Source: Antilocapra americana (Eukaryota > Chordata > Mammalia > Artiodactyla > Antilocapridae). Taken from it: a DNA stretch of 64,000 bases. This document shows, piece by piece, positions 23,395-35,230 of this stretch. Positions within the stretch are counted from its first letter, which is position 1. Each line of letters starts with the position of its first letter. The position numbers and the translations under genes were made by a program. The DNA is taken from the NCBI GenBank assembly GCA_007570785.1, contig ML662442.1:61306896-61370895 (forward strand), read 5' to 3'. The notes under the pieces were generated by a model, which searched no databases, was not told the origin of the DNA, and saw only the letters and a list, made by a program, of their open reading frames with translations.

Positions 23395-25060
23395 GGAGGC
23401 ATGTTTAAAGATGGTGGAGGAATAGGACTGGGAGACCACTTTCTCCCCCACAAATTCATCAAAAGATCATTTGAATGCTGAGCAACTTCCACAAACCAAC
23501 ATCTGAATGCTGGTGGAGGACACCAGGCACCCAGAAAGGCAGCCCATTATCTTAGAAAGAACATAGGACAAAATATAAAAGACAAAAAGAGAGACAAAGA
23601 GTTAGGGATGGAGACCCATACTGGGGAGGGTGTCCTGAAGGAGGAGAAGTTTCCAAACGATACGAAATCCTCTCACAGGCAGGTCTGTGGGGAGTTTTAG
23701 AATCTTAGAGGGCAATATAACTGGGAGAAAAAAGAAAAATAAAACCCACAGAATATGCTCCTAACCACAACTGCCAGCAGAGAAGTAGCCCAGATGATCA
23801 GGACTGCCACCAGCGAGAGGAAGCTGGACAGGGAAGTGCGGGCTGCATCATTGGTGCTTAGGGCAAGGACCAGGCCTGAATGCCCTAAGGACAACCTGAG
23901 GGAGCTAACATGAGATAGGAACCCAAACTGTGGGATTGCCAGGGAGAGAAAAAAACTAGAGAACTTTCCCCCGGAAGGTGCTAACGTGCAGCCTGGCCCA
24001 CTCACAAAACAAAGGATTGATTGAATACTAAAGGAGAGCTAGCCAGCTGTGTACAGGCCCCTCCACCCCACCGGAGGGAGAGAGGCAGGCCTGCGACAGT
24101 CAGAGCCAGAAGGCAAAGCACAAACTCAGCCCCAGAAACAGGCATCCTCCACCAAACTGTGAGCAGGCTCCCAGTTGCTAACCACGTCTTCCTGGGATCC
24201 TGGATGGTTGACATCTGCCAGGGGAGTGACAGCCTGAGATCAGCTCCCCAGAGAAGACACACGGGACACCTGAGATGGTGCTCCCACGGCACCCCTGGGA
24301 AACCCAGTAGCTGGGACTAGGGAGGTGATTAGGACACATGGCCCACCTGGGACAGGTCGTTTGCCAAGCACCTGGTCGATTGAGCAGCTTGGACCTGGGA
24401 AGGGCACAAAACACATGCCCAGCTGAGTATGTGCCCTTCTGGAGTACCCGAGAACCTGAACCTGAGTGGCTTAGACCTGGGAAGTGCAGGAAATGTAGAC
24501 TCTGGTTTGGTGGTGCTCCTGCAGAGCACCCGGAGGCTGAGCAGTGTAGACCCGGAAGGCACACACCACGAGCTGGGCAAACCCAGTGTGGTCCATACAC
24601 TGTGAGCACCGCCCCCACACGCCAGTGACATTTGTTTGCAGTGTTCCTCCCTCCCCACAACACAACTGAAAAAGTGAGCCTAAATAAGTGACCACCTTCG
24701 CCCCCTTGTGTCAGGGTGGAAATTAAGTCACTGAAGAGACATGCAAACAGAGGAAGCCAAAATAAGGAAGAGGGAACCGGTCTGGGAGTGACAGGGACAA
24801 CAGATTAAAACCCTATAGTTAACACTGACTATGCATTGGAGGGGGCTTATAGACCTTGAGAACAAGTACAAGCTGGAACAAGGAACTATCAGAAACTGAA
24901 CTGACCCCACACTGCCCACAGCATTTCCAGAGAAATTCCAAGATATATTTTTTACTATTGTCACTTTTTAAATTTTTTAATTTAAGTTCTTTATTACTCT
25001 TTTAATTTTCCTTTTTATAACCTATTATTACTTTGCAAAAGTGACCCTATTTTAAGGCAA
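23395..25060 (+). promoter_or_regulatory. L1 5' UTR (internal promoter region)
   Basis: In intact L1 elements this region carries the internal RNA polymerase II promoter. Here it is GC-rich relative to the window between about 23690 and 24660, then turns AT-rich after 24950. Blocks typical of the bovine L1 leader are visible: 'aggcacccagaaaggcagcc', 'cctgaacctgagtggcttag', 'tgtgtcagggtggaaattaa', 'cagattaaaaccctatagtt'. Several antisense open frames occur, the longest 161 codons (24178-24663, minus). Promoter activity is inferred from the family only. Confidence 0.8.
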
Positions 25061-25070
25061 AAATTATAGA

Positions 25071-25659
25071 ATGGTGAAAACAAATGAAGCAGAGAGGAAA
25101 AAAGAAAAAAGAATTAAAAGAAATGAGGACAACCTCAGAGACCTCCGGGGCAATGTTACACACCCCAACATTCAAATCATAGGAGTCCAAGAAGAAGACA
25201 AAAAGAAAGGCCATGAGAAAATACTTGAGGAGATAATGGTTGAAAACTTCCCTAAAATATGAAAGGAAATAGCCACCCAAGTCCAAGAAACCCAGAGAAT
25301 CCCAAACAGGATAAACCCAAGGTGAAACACCTCAAGACACACATTAATCAAACTAACGAAGGTCAAAACCCAAAGAGCAAATATTAAAAGCTGCAAGGAA
25401 AAGTAACAAATACCACACAATGGGATCCCCATAAGGATAACACCTGATCTTTCAATAAAAAGTCTTCAGGCAAGAAGGGAATGGCAGGACATAGTTAAAG
25501 TGATGAAAGAGAAAAAATGTACAGCCGAGATTACTATAAGCAGCAAGGATCTCATTCAAATATGAAGGAGAAATCAAAAGCTTTACACACAAGAAAAACC
25601 TGGGAGAATTCAGAACCACAAAACCAGCTCTTCAACACATGCTAAAGGATCTTCTCTAG
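25071..25659 (+). pseudogene. L1 ORF1 remnant (C-terminal half)
   Basis: ORF1 encodes the RNA-binding trimeric chaperone that packages L1 RNA. Here the N-terminal coiled coil is deleted. What remains starts in the RRM region ('NLRDLRGNVTHPNIQIIGVQ') and runs through the C-terminal domain to a stop at 25657-25659 ('MLKDLL*'). It is broken by an early stop at 25260-25262 after 'VENFPKI', further stops, and an indel near 25370 that shifts the frame. The longest open piece has 63 codons. The fusion of leader and mid-ORF1 at about 25060 marks the internal deletion. Confidence 0.88.
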
Positions 25660-26689
25660 AAAGGAAACACAGAAAAGGTTTAGAAATTCAAACCCAAAAC
25701 AACAAAGTAAATGGCAACGGGATCGTACTTATTAATAATTACCTTAAATGTAAATGGGTTGAATGCCCCAACCAAAAGACAAAGACTGGACGAATGGATA
25801 CAAAAACAAGACCCCTAGACATTCTGTCTACAAGAGACCCAGCTCAAACCAAGGGACACATACAGACTGAAATTGAAGGGCTGGAAAAAGATATTTCATG
25901 CAAATGGAGACCAAAAGAAAGCAGAAGTAGCAATACTCAGATAAAATAGACTTTGAATAAAGGCCATGAAAATAGACAAAGAATGACACTAAATAATGAT
26001 CAAAAGATCAATCCAAGAAGAAGATACAAATATTATAAATATATATGCACCCAACATAGGAGCACCTCAATATATATATGGCAAAAGCTAACAAGTATGA
26101 ATGGGAAATTAACAGTAACACAGTAATAGTGGGAGACTTTAACACTGCACTCACACCTACGGATAGATCAACCAAACAGAAAATTAGCAAGGAAACACAA
26201 ACTTTAAATGATACAATTGACCAGTTAGACTTAATCAATATATATATAGGACATTTTGCCCCCAAAACAATGAATTTCATCTTTTTCTCAAGTGCACACA
26301 GAACATTCTCTGAGATAGATCACATCCTGGGCCATAAATCTAGCCTTGGTAAATTCAAAAAACCTGAAATCATTTCAAGCATCTTTTCTGACTACAATGT
26401 TATAAGATTAGATGTCAACTACAGGAAAAAACTATTTAAAATACAAACATATGGAGGCTAAACAACATACTTCTGAATAACCAACAGATCATGGAAGAAA
26501 TAAAGAAAGAAATCAAAATATGCATAGAAACAAATGAAAATGAAAACAGAATAACGCAAAGTCTATGGGATTCAATAAAAGCAGTGCTAGGGGGGAGGGT
26601 CATAGCAATACTAACTTACCTCAAGAAACAAGAAAAAAAACCAAATAAATAACCTACCTTTACACCTTAAAACAACTAGAAAAAGAAGA

Positions 26690-26761
26690 AATTAGGGAGG
26701 GGGATTCTGGAGGGGGAGCATATGTAGACCCATGGCGGTTTCATGTCATTGTATGGCAAAA

Positions 26762-26812
<51 letters not shown>

Positions 26813-26832
26813 GTATAAATTAAAAAAAAACC
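26690..26832 (+). mobile_element. Very short L1 3' tail inserted in the L1 ORF2
   Basis: The ORF2 sequence breaks after 'gaaaaagaagaaat' and resumes at 'cagcgttagtagaaggaaag'. Between them lie ~75 bp of bovine L1 3' UTR, starting at a G-rich run ('gggagggggattctggaggg') and passing through 'catggcggtttcatgtcatt', followed by a TA microsatellite and an A-run. The A-rich flanks hide the exact target-site duplication. Strand is plus, the same as the host L1. Confidence 0.88.
26764..26816 (+). repeat. TA dinucleotide repeat followed by GTAT tetranucleotides
   Basis: About 18 AT units, then about 4 GTAT units, lying in the tail of the nested short L1 copy. A probable length-variable microsatellite. 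Confidence 0.95.
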
Positions 26833-29599
26833 AGCGTTAGTAGAAGGAAAGAAATCATTAAAAATCAGAGCAGAAATAATTGAAAAACAAACAAGGGGAC
26901 TATAACAAAAATCAACAAAACTAGAAGCTGGTTCTTTGAGAAGATAAATAAAATAGAGAAACCATTAGCCATACTCATCAAGAAAAAAAGAGAGAAGAAT
27001 CAAATCAACAAAATTAGAAATGAAAATGGAGATATCACAATAGACAACACAAAAATACAAAGGATTACAAGAGACTATTATCAGCAATGATATGCCAATG
27101 AAATGGACAACTTGGAAGAAACGGATGAATTATTAGAAAAGTATAACCTTCCAAAACTGAAACAGGAAGAAATAAAATATCTTAACAGACCCATCACAAG
27201 TGTGGAAATCAAAACTGTAATAAAAATCTTCCAACAAATAAAAGCCCAGGACAAGATAGCTTCAGAAATGAATTCTACCAAAAATTTAGAGAAGAGCTAA
27301 CACCAGCCCTACTCAAACTCTTCCAGAAAATTGCAGAGGAAGGTAAATTCCCATATTCATTGTATGAGGCCACCATCACCCTAACATCAAATCAGACAAA
27401 GATACCACCAAAAAAGAAAAAAGAAAAACTATAGGCAAATATCACTGATAAATATAGTTGCAAAAATCCTCAACAAATTTCTAGCAAACAGAATTCAACA
27501 ACATATTAAAAAGATCATGTATCATGACCAAGTAGGCTTTATCCCAGGGATGTAAGGATTCTTCAATATTCACAAATCAATCAATGTGATACACCCCGTT
27601 AACAAATTGAAAGATAAAAACCATATGATTATCTCAATAAATGAAGACAAAGCCTTTGACAAAATTCAATACCCACTTATGATAAAAACCCTCACGAAAG
27701 TAGGCATAGAAGGAACATACCTCCTCATAATAAAAGCCATATATGATAAACCCACAGCAAACATTATCCTCAATGGCGAAAAATTGAGAGCATTTCCCCT
27801 AAAGTCAGGAACAAGACAAGGGTGCCCACTTTCCAAAACTATTCAATAAAGTTTTGGAAGTTTTAGCCACAGCAATCAGAGAAGAAAAAGAAATGAAAGG
27901 AATCCAGATTGGAAAAGAAGGAAAACTCCCACTGTGTGCAGATGACATGTCCTCGACACAGAAAACCCTAAATACACCACCAGGAAATTACTAGAGCTAA
28001 TCAATGACTATAGTAAAGATTCAGGATATAAAATTAATATAGAGAAATCCCTTGCATTCCTATACACTAATGATGAAAAAACAGAAAGAGAAATTAAGGA
28101 AACAATCCCATTCACCACTACGAGGGAAAGAATAAATTACTTAGGAATAAATCTACCTAAAGAAACAAAAGACCTATATATAGAAAACTAAAATATTGAT
28201 GAAAGAAATAAAAAATGACACACATAGATGGAGAAATATGCCATGTTCATGGATCAGAAGAATCAATATAGTGAAAATGAGTATACTACCCAAAGCAATC
28301 TATAGATTCAATGCAATCCCTATCAAGCTACCAATGGTATTTTTCACAGAAGTAAAACAAATAAATTCACAATTTGTATGGAAATACAAAAAAACCTCGA
28401 ATAGCCAAAGCAAACTTGAGAAAGAAGAAAGGAATTGGAGGAATTAACCTGCCCGAGTTTAGACTATACTGCAAACGTACAGTCATCAAGATAGTATGGA
28501 ACTGACACAAAGACAGAAATATAGATCAAAGGAACAAAACAGAAAGCCCAGAGATAAATCCACACACCTACGAACACCTTATCTCTGACAAAGGAATCAA
28601 AAATATACAATGGTGAAAAGACAATCTCTATAACAAGTGGTGCTGGGAAAACTGGGCAACCACCTGCAAAAGAATGAAACTAGAACACTTTCTAACACCA
28701 TACACAAAAATAAACTCAAAAAGGATTAAAGATCTAAATGTAGGACCAGAAACTATAAAACTCCCAGAGGAAAACATAGGCAAAACACTCTCTGACACAA
28801 ATCACAACAGGATCCTCTATGACTGATCTCCCAGAGAAATGGAAATAAAAGCAATAATAAACAAATGGGACACAATTAAACTTAAAAGCTTTTGCACAAT
28901 GAAGGAAACTATAAGCAAGGTGAAAAGGCAACCTTCAGAAAGGGAGAAAACAATAGCACATAAAGCAATGGACAATTAATCTCAAAAATATACAAGCAGC
29001 ACATGTAGCTCAATTCCAGAAAAACAAACGACCCAATCAAAAAATGGGCCAAGGAACTTAACAGACATTTCTCCAAAGAAGACATACAGATGGCTAACAA
29101 ACACATGAAAAGATGCTCAACATCACTCATTATCAGAGAAATGCAAATCAAAACCACAATGAGGTACCATCTCACACCTGTTAGAATGGCTGCCATCCAA
29201 AAGTCTACAAACAATAAATGCTGGAGAGGCTGTGGAGAACAGGGAACCCTCTTACACTGTTGTCGGAATGCAAACTAGTATAGCCACTATGTAGAACAGT
29301 GTGGAGATTCCTTAAAAAACTGGAAATAGAACTGCCATAGGAACCAGCAATCTCACTGCTGGGCATACACACCGAGGAAACCAGAATTGAAAGAGACACG
29401 TGTGCCCCAATGTTCATCATAACACTGTTTACAATAGCCAGGACATGGAAGCAACCTAGATGTCCATTGGCAGATGAATGGATAAGAAAGGCATGGTACA
29501 CATATACAGTGGAATATTACTCAGCTATGAAAAGGAACACATTTGAGTCAGTTCTAATGAGGTGGATGAAACTGGAGAATAGAATATAGAATGAAATAA

Positions 29600-29655
29600 G
29601 AGAAACACCAATATATATATACAGAAAGAGAAACACCAATACAGTAATTTAACGC
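29600..29655 (+). repeat. 28-bp tandem duplication near the L1 ORF2 end
   Basis: 'gagaaacaccaat' occurs at 29600-29612 and again at 29628-29640. Other L1 copies have this block once, so it is a local duplication in this copy, with a TATA-rich insert in the first unit. Confidence 0.75.
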
Positions 29656-29672
29656 ATATATATGGAGTTTAG

Positions 29673-29999
29673 AAAGATGGTAACATTGAGCAAAAGAGAC
29701 ACAGATATAAAGAACAAACTTTTGGACTCTGTGGGAGCAGGCAAGGTTGGGATGATTTGAGAGAACAGCATTGAAACATGTATATTACCATATGTGAAAT
29801 AGATCACCTGTCCAAGTTTGATGCATGAAACAGAGCACTCAAAGCTGGTGCAATGGGACAACCCAGAGGGATGGGATGGGGAGGGAAGCAGGAGGGGGGG
29901 TTCAGGGATACATGTACACCCGCAGCTGATTCATGTCAATGAATGGCAAAAACCACCACAGTATTGTAATTAGTCTCCAATTAAAATAATTTAAAAAAA
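29673..29999 (+). other. L1 3' UTR with G-rich tract
   Basis: Typical bovine L1 3' UTR blocks ('gaaacatgtatattaccata', 'gggacaacccagagggatgg', 'ctgattcatgtcaatg', 'tctccaattaaaataa'). The tract at 29868-29885 has four runs of three or more G separated by one or two bases, fitting a G-quadruplex pattern. Confidence 0.85.
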
Positions 30000-30007
30000 T
30001 CATTGCA

Positions 30008-31169
30008 TCCTGTATTGGTTGAACCACTGTCTATTTTAAGGAGGACACTGAGCAACTTGTTCAAACATTTGCAGAACATCATGAAAGAATAATTTAGGGT
30101 GTTGTGAGTGCCAGAATGGTGAATGAGAACACATTTTCTTAAGTAGGTAGATACTGTCTAAAAATAAGAGAGTGCTTTGAGGTAGAAAATCCTGATCATT
30201 TAAAAATCATCATTCAGAAATTTAATTACCATATATCATTATGTATTATGTATAGCATATACTATACAAAAGGTTATGTAAGGCATATGGAATTAAAGTT
30301 AATAACAATAACAAAAAAGTTCTTCCTTCAAAAAATTTCTACTCCAGAAATGATCTAGAAGGTACTGATAATTCCTGTGTTGGATAATACAGGTGGCTAC
30401 ACTCCCATAGTAGGGAGAACATACATATACAAATGTTCCTCTATGATCTGTTCTGAATCAAATGTTTAATGATAATCATTAGCATTTTGTAATTCATTTC
30501 CTGAGAAAACTTGATATTCCTTAACAGGTTTCCAATATATTATTATCACTTCTTCAGTGTACCCATCAGAGTAAAAACCAAGAGTTGACTGATTATGGAA
30601 AAAGAATGCATTAGCTTTCCATTTCCTATCTTTGCAAAACTTCCAAAACATTTTACTCATGAAAAAAATGCTTTAGAGTTTTGATTAAAAGTCTTTCTAG
30701 CTATACTGATTTGCCTAGAACAATCATTAGTGTGTAAGAAATTTATTTGCATGTTAATTAACTTTAGGGGAACGAGACCTGTTTTACTCTAAGATTATAT
30801 AATGTCTTTCCAGAAAAAGAACAAAGCCAAAGTTTGGGAAAATGACAGAATTTAATTACCTGTTTCCATGATTCCAAGAGGAATTTGTCTACCATGTCTT
30901 ACATAAATGACTGATGCATTTTAATCAAAGGGAACCCCAAATTGAATCAGCCTGCTTCATATTATGGTGTAGGCTGTCACTGAATATCAAACACAATCTT
31001 TATAACATAGCATACCTAATGAAACAATAATACATTGATGACAATACCAACATGAAAATAGAACAAATAGAAGAAATGTGAAATGTGCTATAATGATGTT
31101 TAAGATTTGTCTGACTTAAGAAAAATGTTTTAAATTTTTAATAGTGTTTATATTGCAGTAACAATACAG
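30008..31169. other. Unassigned AT-rich sequence
   Basis: No repeat family or coding signal recognised downstream of the L1 target site. Confidence 0.5.
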
Positions 31170-31375
31170 TCTTGTTAGCTTTGGAATCTTAAGAGCATGA
31201 AGCTCAGTCTCAATCAAGGATCCACTGTGTGACATTTGCCTAATCTAAGATTACAGCTTCACTTATTTTAAGTGGAGTTAAGGATAGGTACATCCTTGGT
31301 AGCTGTGAGAATTAAAATAGAGCATGCAGATATTTGTTGAAAATTCTAGCACCTGGTAAATCTCAATAAGGAGGA
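31170..31375 (+). repeat. Probable MIR SINE
   Basis: Ordered MIR-like blocks: 'tttggaatcttaagagcatg', 'ccactgtgtgacatttgcct', 'gctgtgagaattaaaataga', 'ctagcacctggtaaatctca'. Diverged. Confidence 0.65.
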
Positions 31376-32791
31376 GAGGGGCAAAATCTCAGTAAACAGA
31401 CGATTATACAGTGTTGGGAGCATAACTAACTCCCTATTTTGTGATATTGAAGCCCATTTTTGGCTCAATATTATGCTCATCATTCCCCTCTCTCTCCTTC
31501 ATTCTGCCAAAACTAAATCAGCTTTGGATTTGTGTGCCAATCAGTGATAGGTAAGAGAAGAAATACTCATTGCTAAATGCTTTTAAAACAGATCTTTTTC
31601 AGGTAATTGTAGATGTTTGCTATATGAAATGGTGTCTGGGAGTTATGGCATGCCAGGATTTCATAAAAATTATGGGATCTTCCTCAGTAACCACAACCTT
31701 AAGTGATCCTTATCATTCCACTAGGTGAAAGAGCCAGAAAGCATGCTCGTGGGCTAGAAGCAAGATGTAGTCTTACAACATTCATCAGTATCAATTTAGG
31801 TTACAAGGCATGCCAGAAAGTTCACTGAATTTGCTGTAATTTTTGCTACAATCATTGTAACAGCAAGCCAAAAAATAAAGCCCCCAGGGTTGGGGTGAAA
31901 ATGAGGTAACAGATTTATAATTACTGTACTGGGCCTGGTGCTGGGTTTTAAAGTTTTTAATATCATATAAAATCATTTCTGAATTTACTCTTTTGACTTA
32001 CACAAATACATACCAGGCAATAGGCCAAACAAACTGAGTGTTCAACAGAAAAACACTCAGTCTCCCGGATATGAGAGAGGAGCTAGTAAACCATTCAGTG
32101 TTTGTGAAGCAAACAACCCAAAACATTCAAATTGGTATATGCCCTATATTCTAGGTTCACTGGACTGGGAAAGGGCTGTACTTTGCACTCCTCAATCCCT
32201 TTCTCGGGGAATGTGACACCCCCTCTGACCCCTGACTGCCTTGCTCATTTTTCCAGAGGCATCCCAACTGTCACTCCTTCTGTTCAGCTTTCTCTGAAAC
32301 TTTCAAACAGTTGACTGCCATCACAGCTTGGAAAATGTGCCCCATTATCATATAACATAAACATCTGTTTATCTGTCCCCTTCTTCCTTCCTTGATCTCA
32401 CATTTTTACTGAGGCGTCACAAGTTTATAAACATACAAATATGGGAGAAAGGAAATACAGGCTATTTAAAAAAGGGGGCAAATGTAAATCAAATTCAAAA
32501 ATATGTATCTATTCAGATGTAGAAAAACTATATGCAAGTGATATGTATATTCTATGAATTTATGTCTGTATTTTACACAAAAGTTTCTCTGTACACAGGT
32601 AGTATATAAGAGGAATGACTTGTTTGCTATTAGAAAGTTATTACAAACTTTTAAAAGAGACACTTCCATAGAATATTCAAAGAAACTGAATAACAGATGA
32701 TGACTGTGAGAGTAAATACTATAGGGACAGAAAGTATAATATTCTTTTGAGAACTTTATTTGAGAAGGGAAAAGAAAGCACTAGGTCAAAA
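31376..32791. other. Unassigned sequence
   Basis: No recognised repeat. The short frame at 32132-32314 (60 codons) has no recognisable motif. Confidence 0.5.
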
Positions 32792-32925
32792 TGAAAAGTG
32801 AAAAAATGAAAGTGAAAGTTCCTCCATCATGAGCAACTCTTTGCAACCCCACGGACTATAGAGCCCAGGGAGTTCTCCAGGCCAGAATACTGGAGTGGGT
32901 AGCCTTTCCCTTCTCCAGGGGATCT
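32792..32925 (-). mobile_element. Bov-A-type SINE, truncated
   Basis: Antisense Bov-A body: an AGTGAAAG-type tail at 32792-32820, then 'gagcaactctttgcaacccc', 'ggagttctccaggccagaat' and 'cccttctccaggggatct'. It ends just inside the tRNA-like region. No clear target-site duplication. Confidence 0.88.
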
Positions 32926-34229
32926 TATCAGTGTCTTTTCTTTGATAAAGACCCTTAAGAAGATGCATATTTGTAGGCTGTTTGAAAGAATCAAGGTAAC
33001 GAGTGAAGAGAAACACATAAGACAAAGTAGTTGAAGGAAAGAGTTTCTGGAAAGATACACAAGCTAAGATTAAGGGCACTTGGAAAAGGGTTATTAAACT
33101 TGAAAAAGACATAAGATGAACTTGCCATCAAATCGGGAGGAAGGCAGGAAGTATCATATTCTATATAATATATCATATTCTATATAATTAGAGTATATTA
33201 TATATTTACTATCAGAAGAAAGAAAATGTTTTTTCCAGAATTTGATTTAAATTACTTGGGTGTAAAACTGTATTATCAGAAGGTGACTGAACCATTCAAA
33301 CTACAATTAGCATTACATTTTTACCACAGTTCTATAGATTGAAATCCATCTTTCAGGCGACAGCAACTAGGTAAGTAAAACCACTGCCCTCCCCTTTAGG
33401 ACTCAGCCAGTTTAGAAGAAATTTAAGATAAAGGCATTACATCAGTTTTCTGACAATGACAACATTCTACCTGCCATGCCCACTAAGTGAAAAATACAAA
33501 TTTCAGCAAGACCTTGTTAATCATTTCATTTGATGGAAATGTATTCATCCAACATTCCTATGGAATAAAATGGCCTTTTCTCCTAAATATTAAAATAGCC
33601 ATAAAGGGTTTATGACAACCAATATAAAGGGGTAGTTAGGGCCTCAATTTATCAAAGTAAGCTTCACTTTCCCTGGTCCCAAGAAAAAAAGTGAAACACC
33701 ATAAATACCATCAATAATGATGATGGAAGATTAGGAATTTGGAAGCATGTATTCTTTAGCTAAGAAGTGATTTATGACTGTAACAGGCCATGAGTATGAC
33801 AGAAAATTTCCATAAGAAGAAAAGAGAAACCTAAGATAGGATTATCTGCTTAGACTGAACAAATGAGTCACAACTGTTCTGTATAATTTAGTGATCCCAT
33901 TTGCATGCTGTATCTCTTATAAGCATTTGCTACTAAATAATCAATATATGAATAATTAATAATTTGAGATACTGTATAATGACACAGATAATTCATAATA
34001 AATGCCTGTTAAATTGCAAAAATGTATGTACTTAAGACTATGGCAAAAAATATTAGTTATGAAAAGGAGAAGACAATCAAAATTTATTTTATTGATCGTT
34101 TTATTATTAACATGTCTAAAAGATTCCTGTAACCATAAGTGACATAACTGACCTTAATAATATAATGACAGTAAGACTGAATTATAGTGAAATAACACAG
34201 TTTTAAAAAGAATGCTTACATTTAACAAT
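32926..34229. other. Unassigned sequence with a small tandem repeat
   Basis: At 33152-33190 the unit 'atatcatattctatata' appears twice. Otherwise nothing recognised. Confidence 0.5.
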
Positions 34230-34465
34230 ACATGTATCTATGCAAAAAAGTGATAATTTACTTGGTTAATGAAAAAAAGTTTAATAAATTCTGGAAAGGC
34301 ATAAATTACACCATCTAATTGTCTGACCACAATGTAGTACACCTAATTAAAACTAACTGGATATTTGAAAAAATGATTCATCTAAGGAATTACTTCATCA
34401 AAGAGGAAATAAAAAAGCAATTAGAGATAATTTCAAAAATAATGAAAATGATAACCCAATTTCCA
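34230..34465 (+). repeat. Old L1 ORF2 fragment (end of the endonuclease region)
   Basis: The + frame at 34319-34501 begins 'MSDHNVVHLIKTNW', the L1 endonuclease SDHN block, and continues with blocks like 'FIKEEIKKQLEI'. It follows the L1 order but is short and heavily diverged. Confidence 0.7.
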
Positions 34466-34539
34466 GGCATTATAAATTTGCATAACTTGTTACTTGGGTA
34501 GTGATACAAGATGAAAATACAATTAGATGCAAGAAGTTA

Positions 34540-34665
34540 CATTTCATTTTTGTTTATTATGAAAAATTTCAAACATATGGCAAAGTAGAATAATGTACCA
34601 AGCCCTCATGTCCCTAGCTTCAACAATTATTAGTTGATGTATTCAAATCTTCTTCAGTGTTTGGT
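34540..34665 (-). repeat. Old L1 3' UTR fragment, antisense
   Basis: 'tgtttattatgaaaaatttc', 'aaacatatggcaaagtagaa' and 'tagcttcaacaattattag' are the familiar antisense blocks of L1ME/L1MC-type 3' UTRs. Confidence 0.7.
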
Positions 34666-35017
34666 CATCTAAGTATTTTTTTGTAAGCTGTCGCAAAACT
34701 GCAATGCCTAGCATAAACTAATACATTATGAATTTTAACAGAAAATGAAACACCAAATGTGGCATTTCAAGAAAAGTAAACTAAGTTATATATATTAATA
34801 AGTTTTAATAATATTTATTAAAACAGAGTGTAAAAACTTAGTTAATATCCATTAGCAACAAAAATTAAATACAACAAAAACTAGTCATCATTACAAGGAT
34901 ACAACTGATTGGAATTTTTAGGACCTATCTCTAAATTGTTCTTAACTAATTGTTTGCTTATGTGTTAGTTTCTCCGTCTGTACACATGCATGCACCTATG
35001 CATGTATATATATCAGA

Positions 35018-35230
35018 GAAGCACTGTAGCATCATTGTTACAAAGAACTGTTGGAGCCAGGCTGCCATGGTTTAAATTCTAGTTCTTTCTTTTAATAAAT
35101 GTGTGACCAAAAAGAACTCAACTAATTCTTCTTGTAGTTTCTTTGCCTTTAAAATGGGGATAATGCCTCATCCTGATATTGTGAGAATTTACATGAGTTA
35201 ACACAGGCCTGTAGTCATTTACCCAAATTC
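35018..35230 (+). repeat. MIR SINE
   Basis: A good ordered match: 'tggagccaggctgccatggt', 'tgtgtgaccaaa', 'ctttaaaatggggataatgc', 'gagaatttacatgagttaac'. Typical full-width MIR length. Confidence 0.82.

Larger units (their letters stand above)
25711..29672 (+). pseudogene. L1 ORF2 remnant (endonuclease and reverse transcriptase), disrupted
   Basis: ORF2 encodes the APE-type endonuclease and reverse transcriptase that copy L1 RNA into a nicked target. The ATG at 25711 begins 'MATGSYLLIITLNVNGLNAP'. An early stop follows 'QKQDP'. The endonuclease continues at 26078-26461 with 'IVGDFNTALTP', but the catalytic 'SDHN' reads SDYN, losing the histidine. The RT spans roughly 27000-28500: motif A reads [11 protein letters not shown] instead of IDAEKAFDKIQ, and the FADD box is CADDM at about 27935-27950. 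Open pieces are 27103-27300, 27586-27849 and 28196-28447; the Cys-rich end is at 29090-29278 ('[14 protein letters not shown]'). The usual stop is at 29670-29672. A foreign L1 tail interrupts it at 26690-26832. Confidence 0.9.
23395..29999 (+). mobile_element. Bovine-type L1 (L1_BT-like), 5'-complete but internally deleted, with 8-bp TSD
   Basis: An autonomous-type LINE-1 in its original layout: 5' UTR (23395 to about 25060), ORF1 remnant, ORF2 remnant, 3' UTR and A-rich tail. The first bases, 'ggaggcatgtttaaagatgg', correspond to the L1 5' start. The 8-mer tcattgca precedes it (23387-23394) and follows it (30000-30007), as expected for target-primed insertion. Its 6.6 kb is shorter than the ~8.4 kb I recall for a full bovine L1. 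The loss lies near 25060, where the end of the 5' UTR joins the middle of ORF1. A second, short L1 tail interrupts ORF2. It cannot mobilise itself. Confidence 0.93.

Noticed and set aside
24021..24695. Cluster of 74-161 codon open frames on both strands as host genes
   Set aside because: They lie in the GC-rich bovine L1 5' UTR, overlap one another in all frames and match no protein family.
26078..26461. 127-codon frame as a host endonuclease or phosphatase gene
   Set aside because: It is the L1 ORF2 endonuclease in order with the rest of the L1, with a mutated catalytic histidine position.
33152..33190. Minisatellite
   Set aside because: Only two units of a 17-20 bp AT-rich repeat; likely a simple local duplication.
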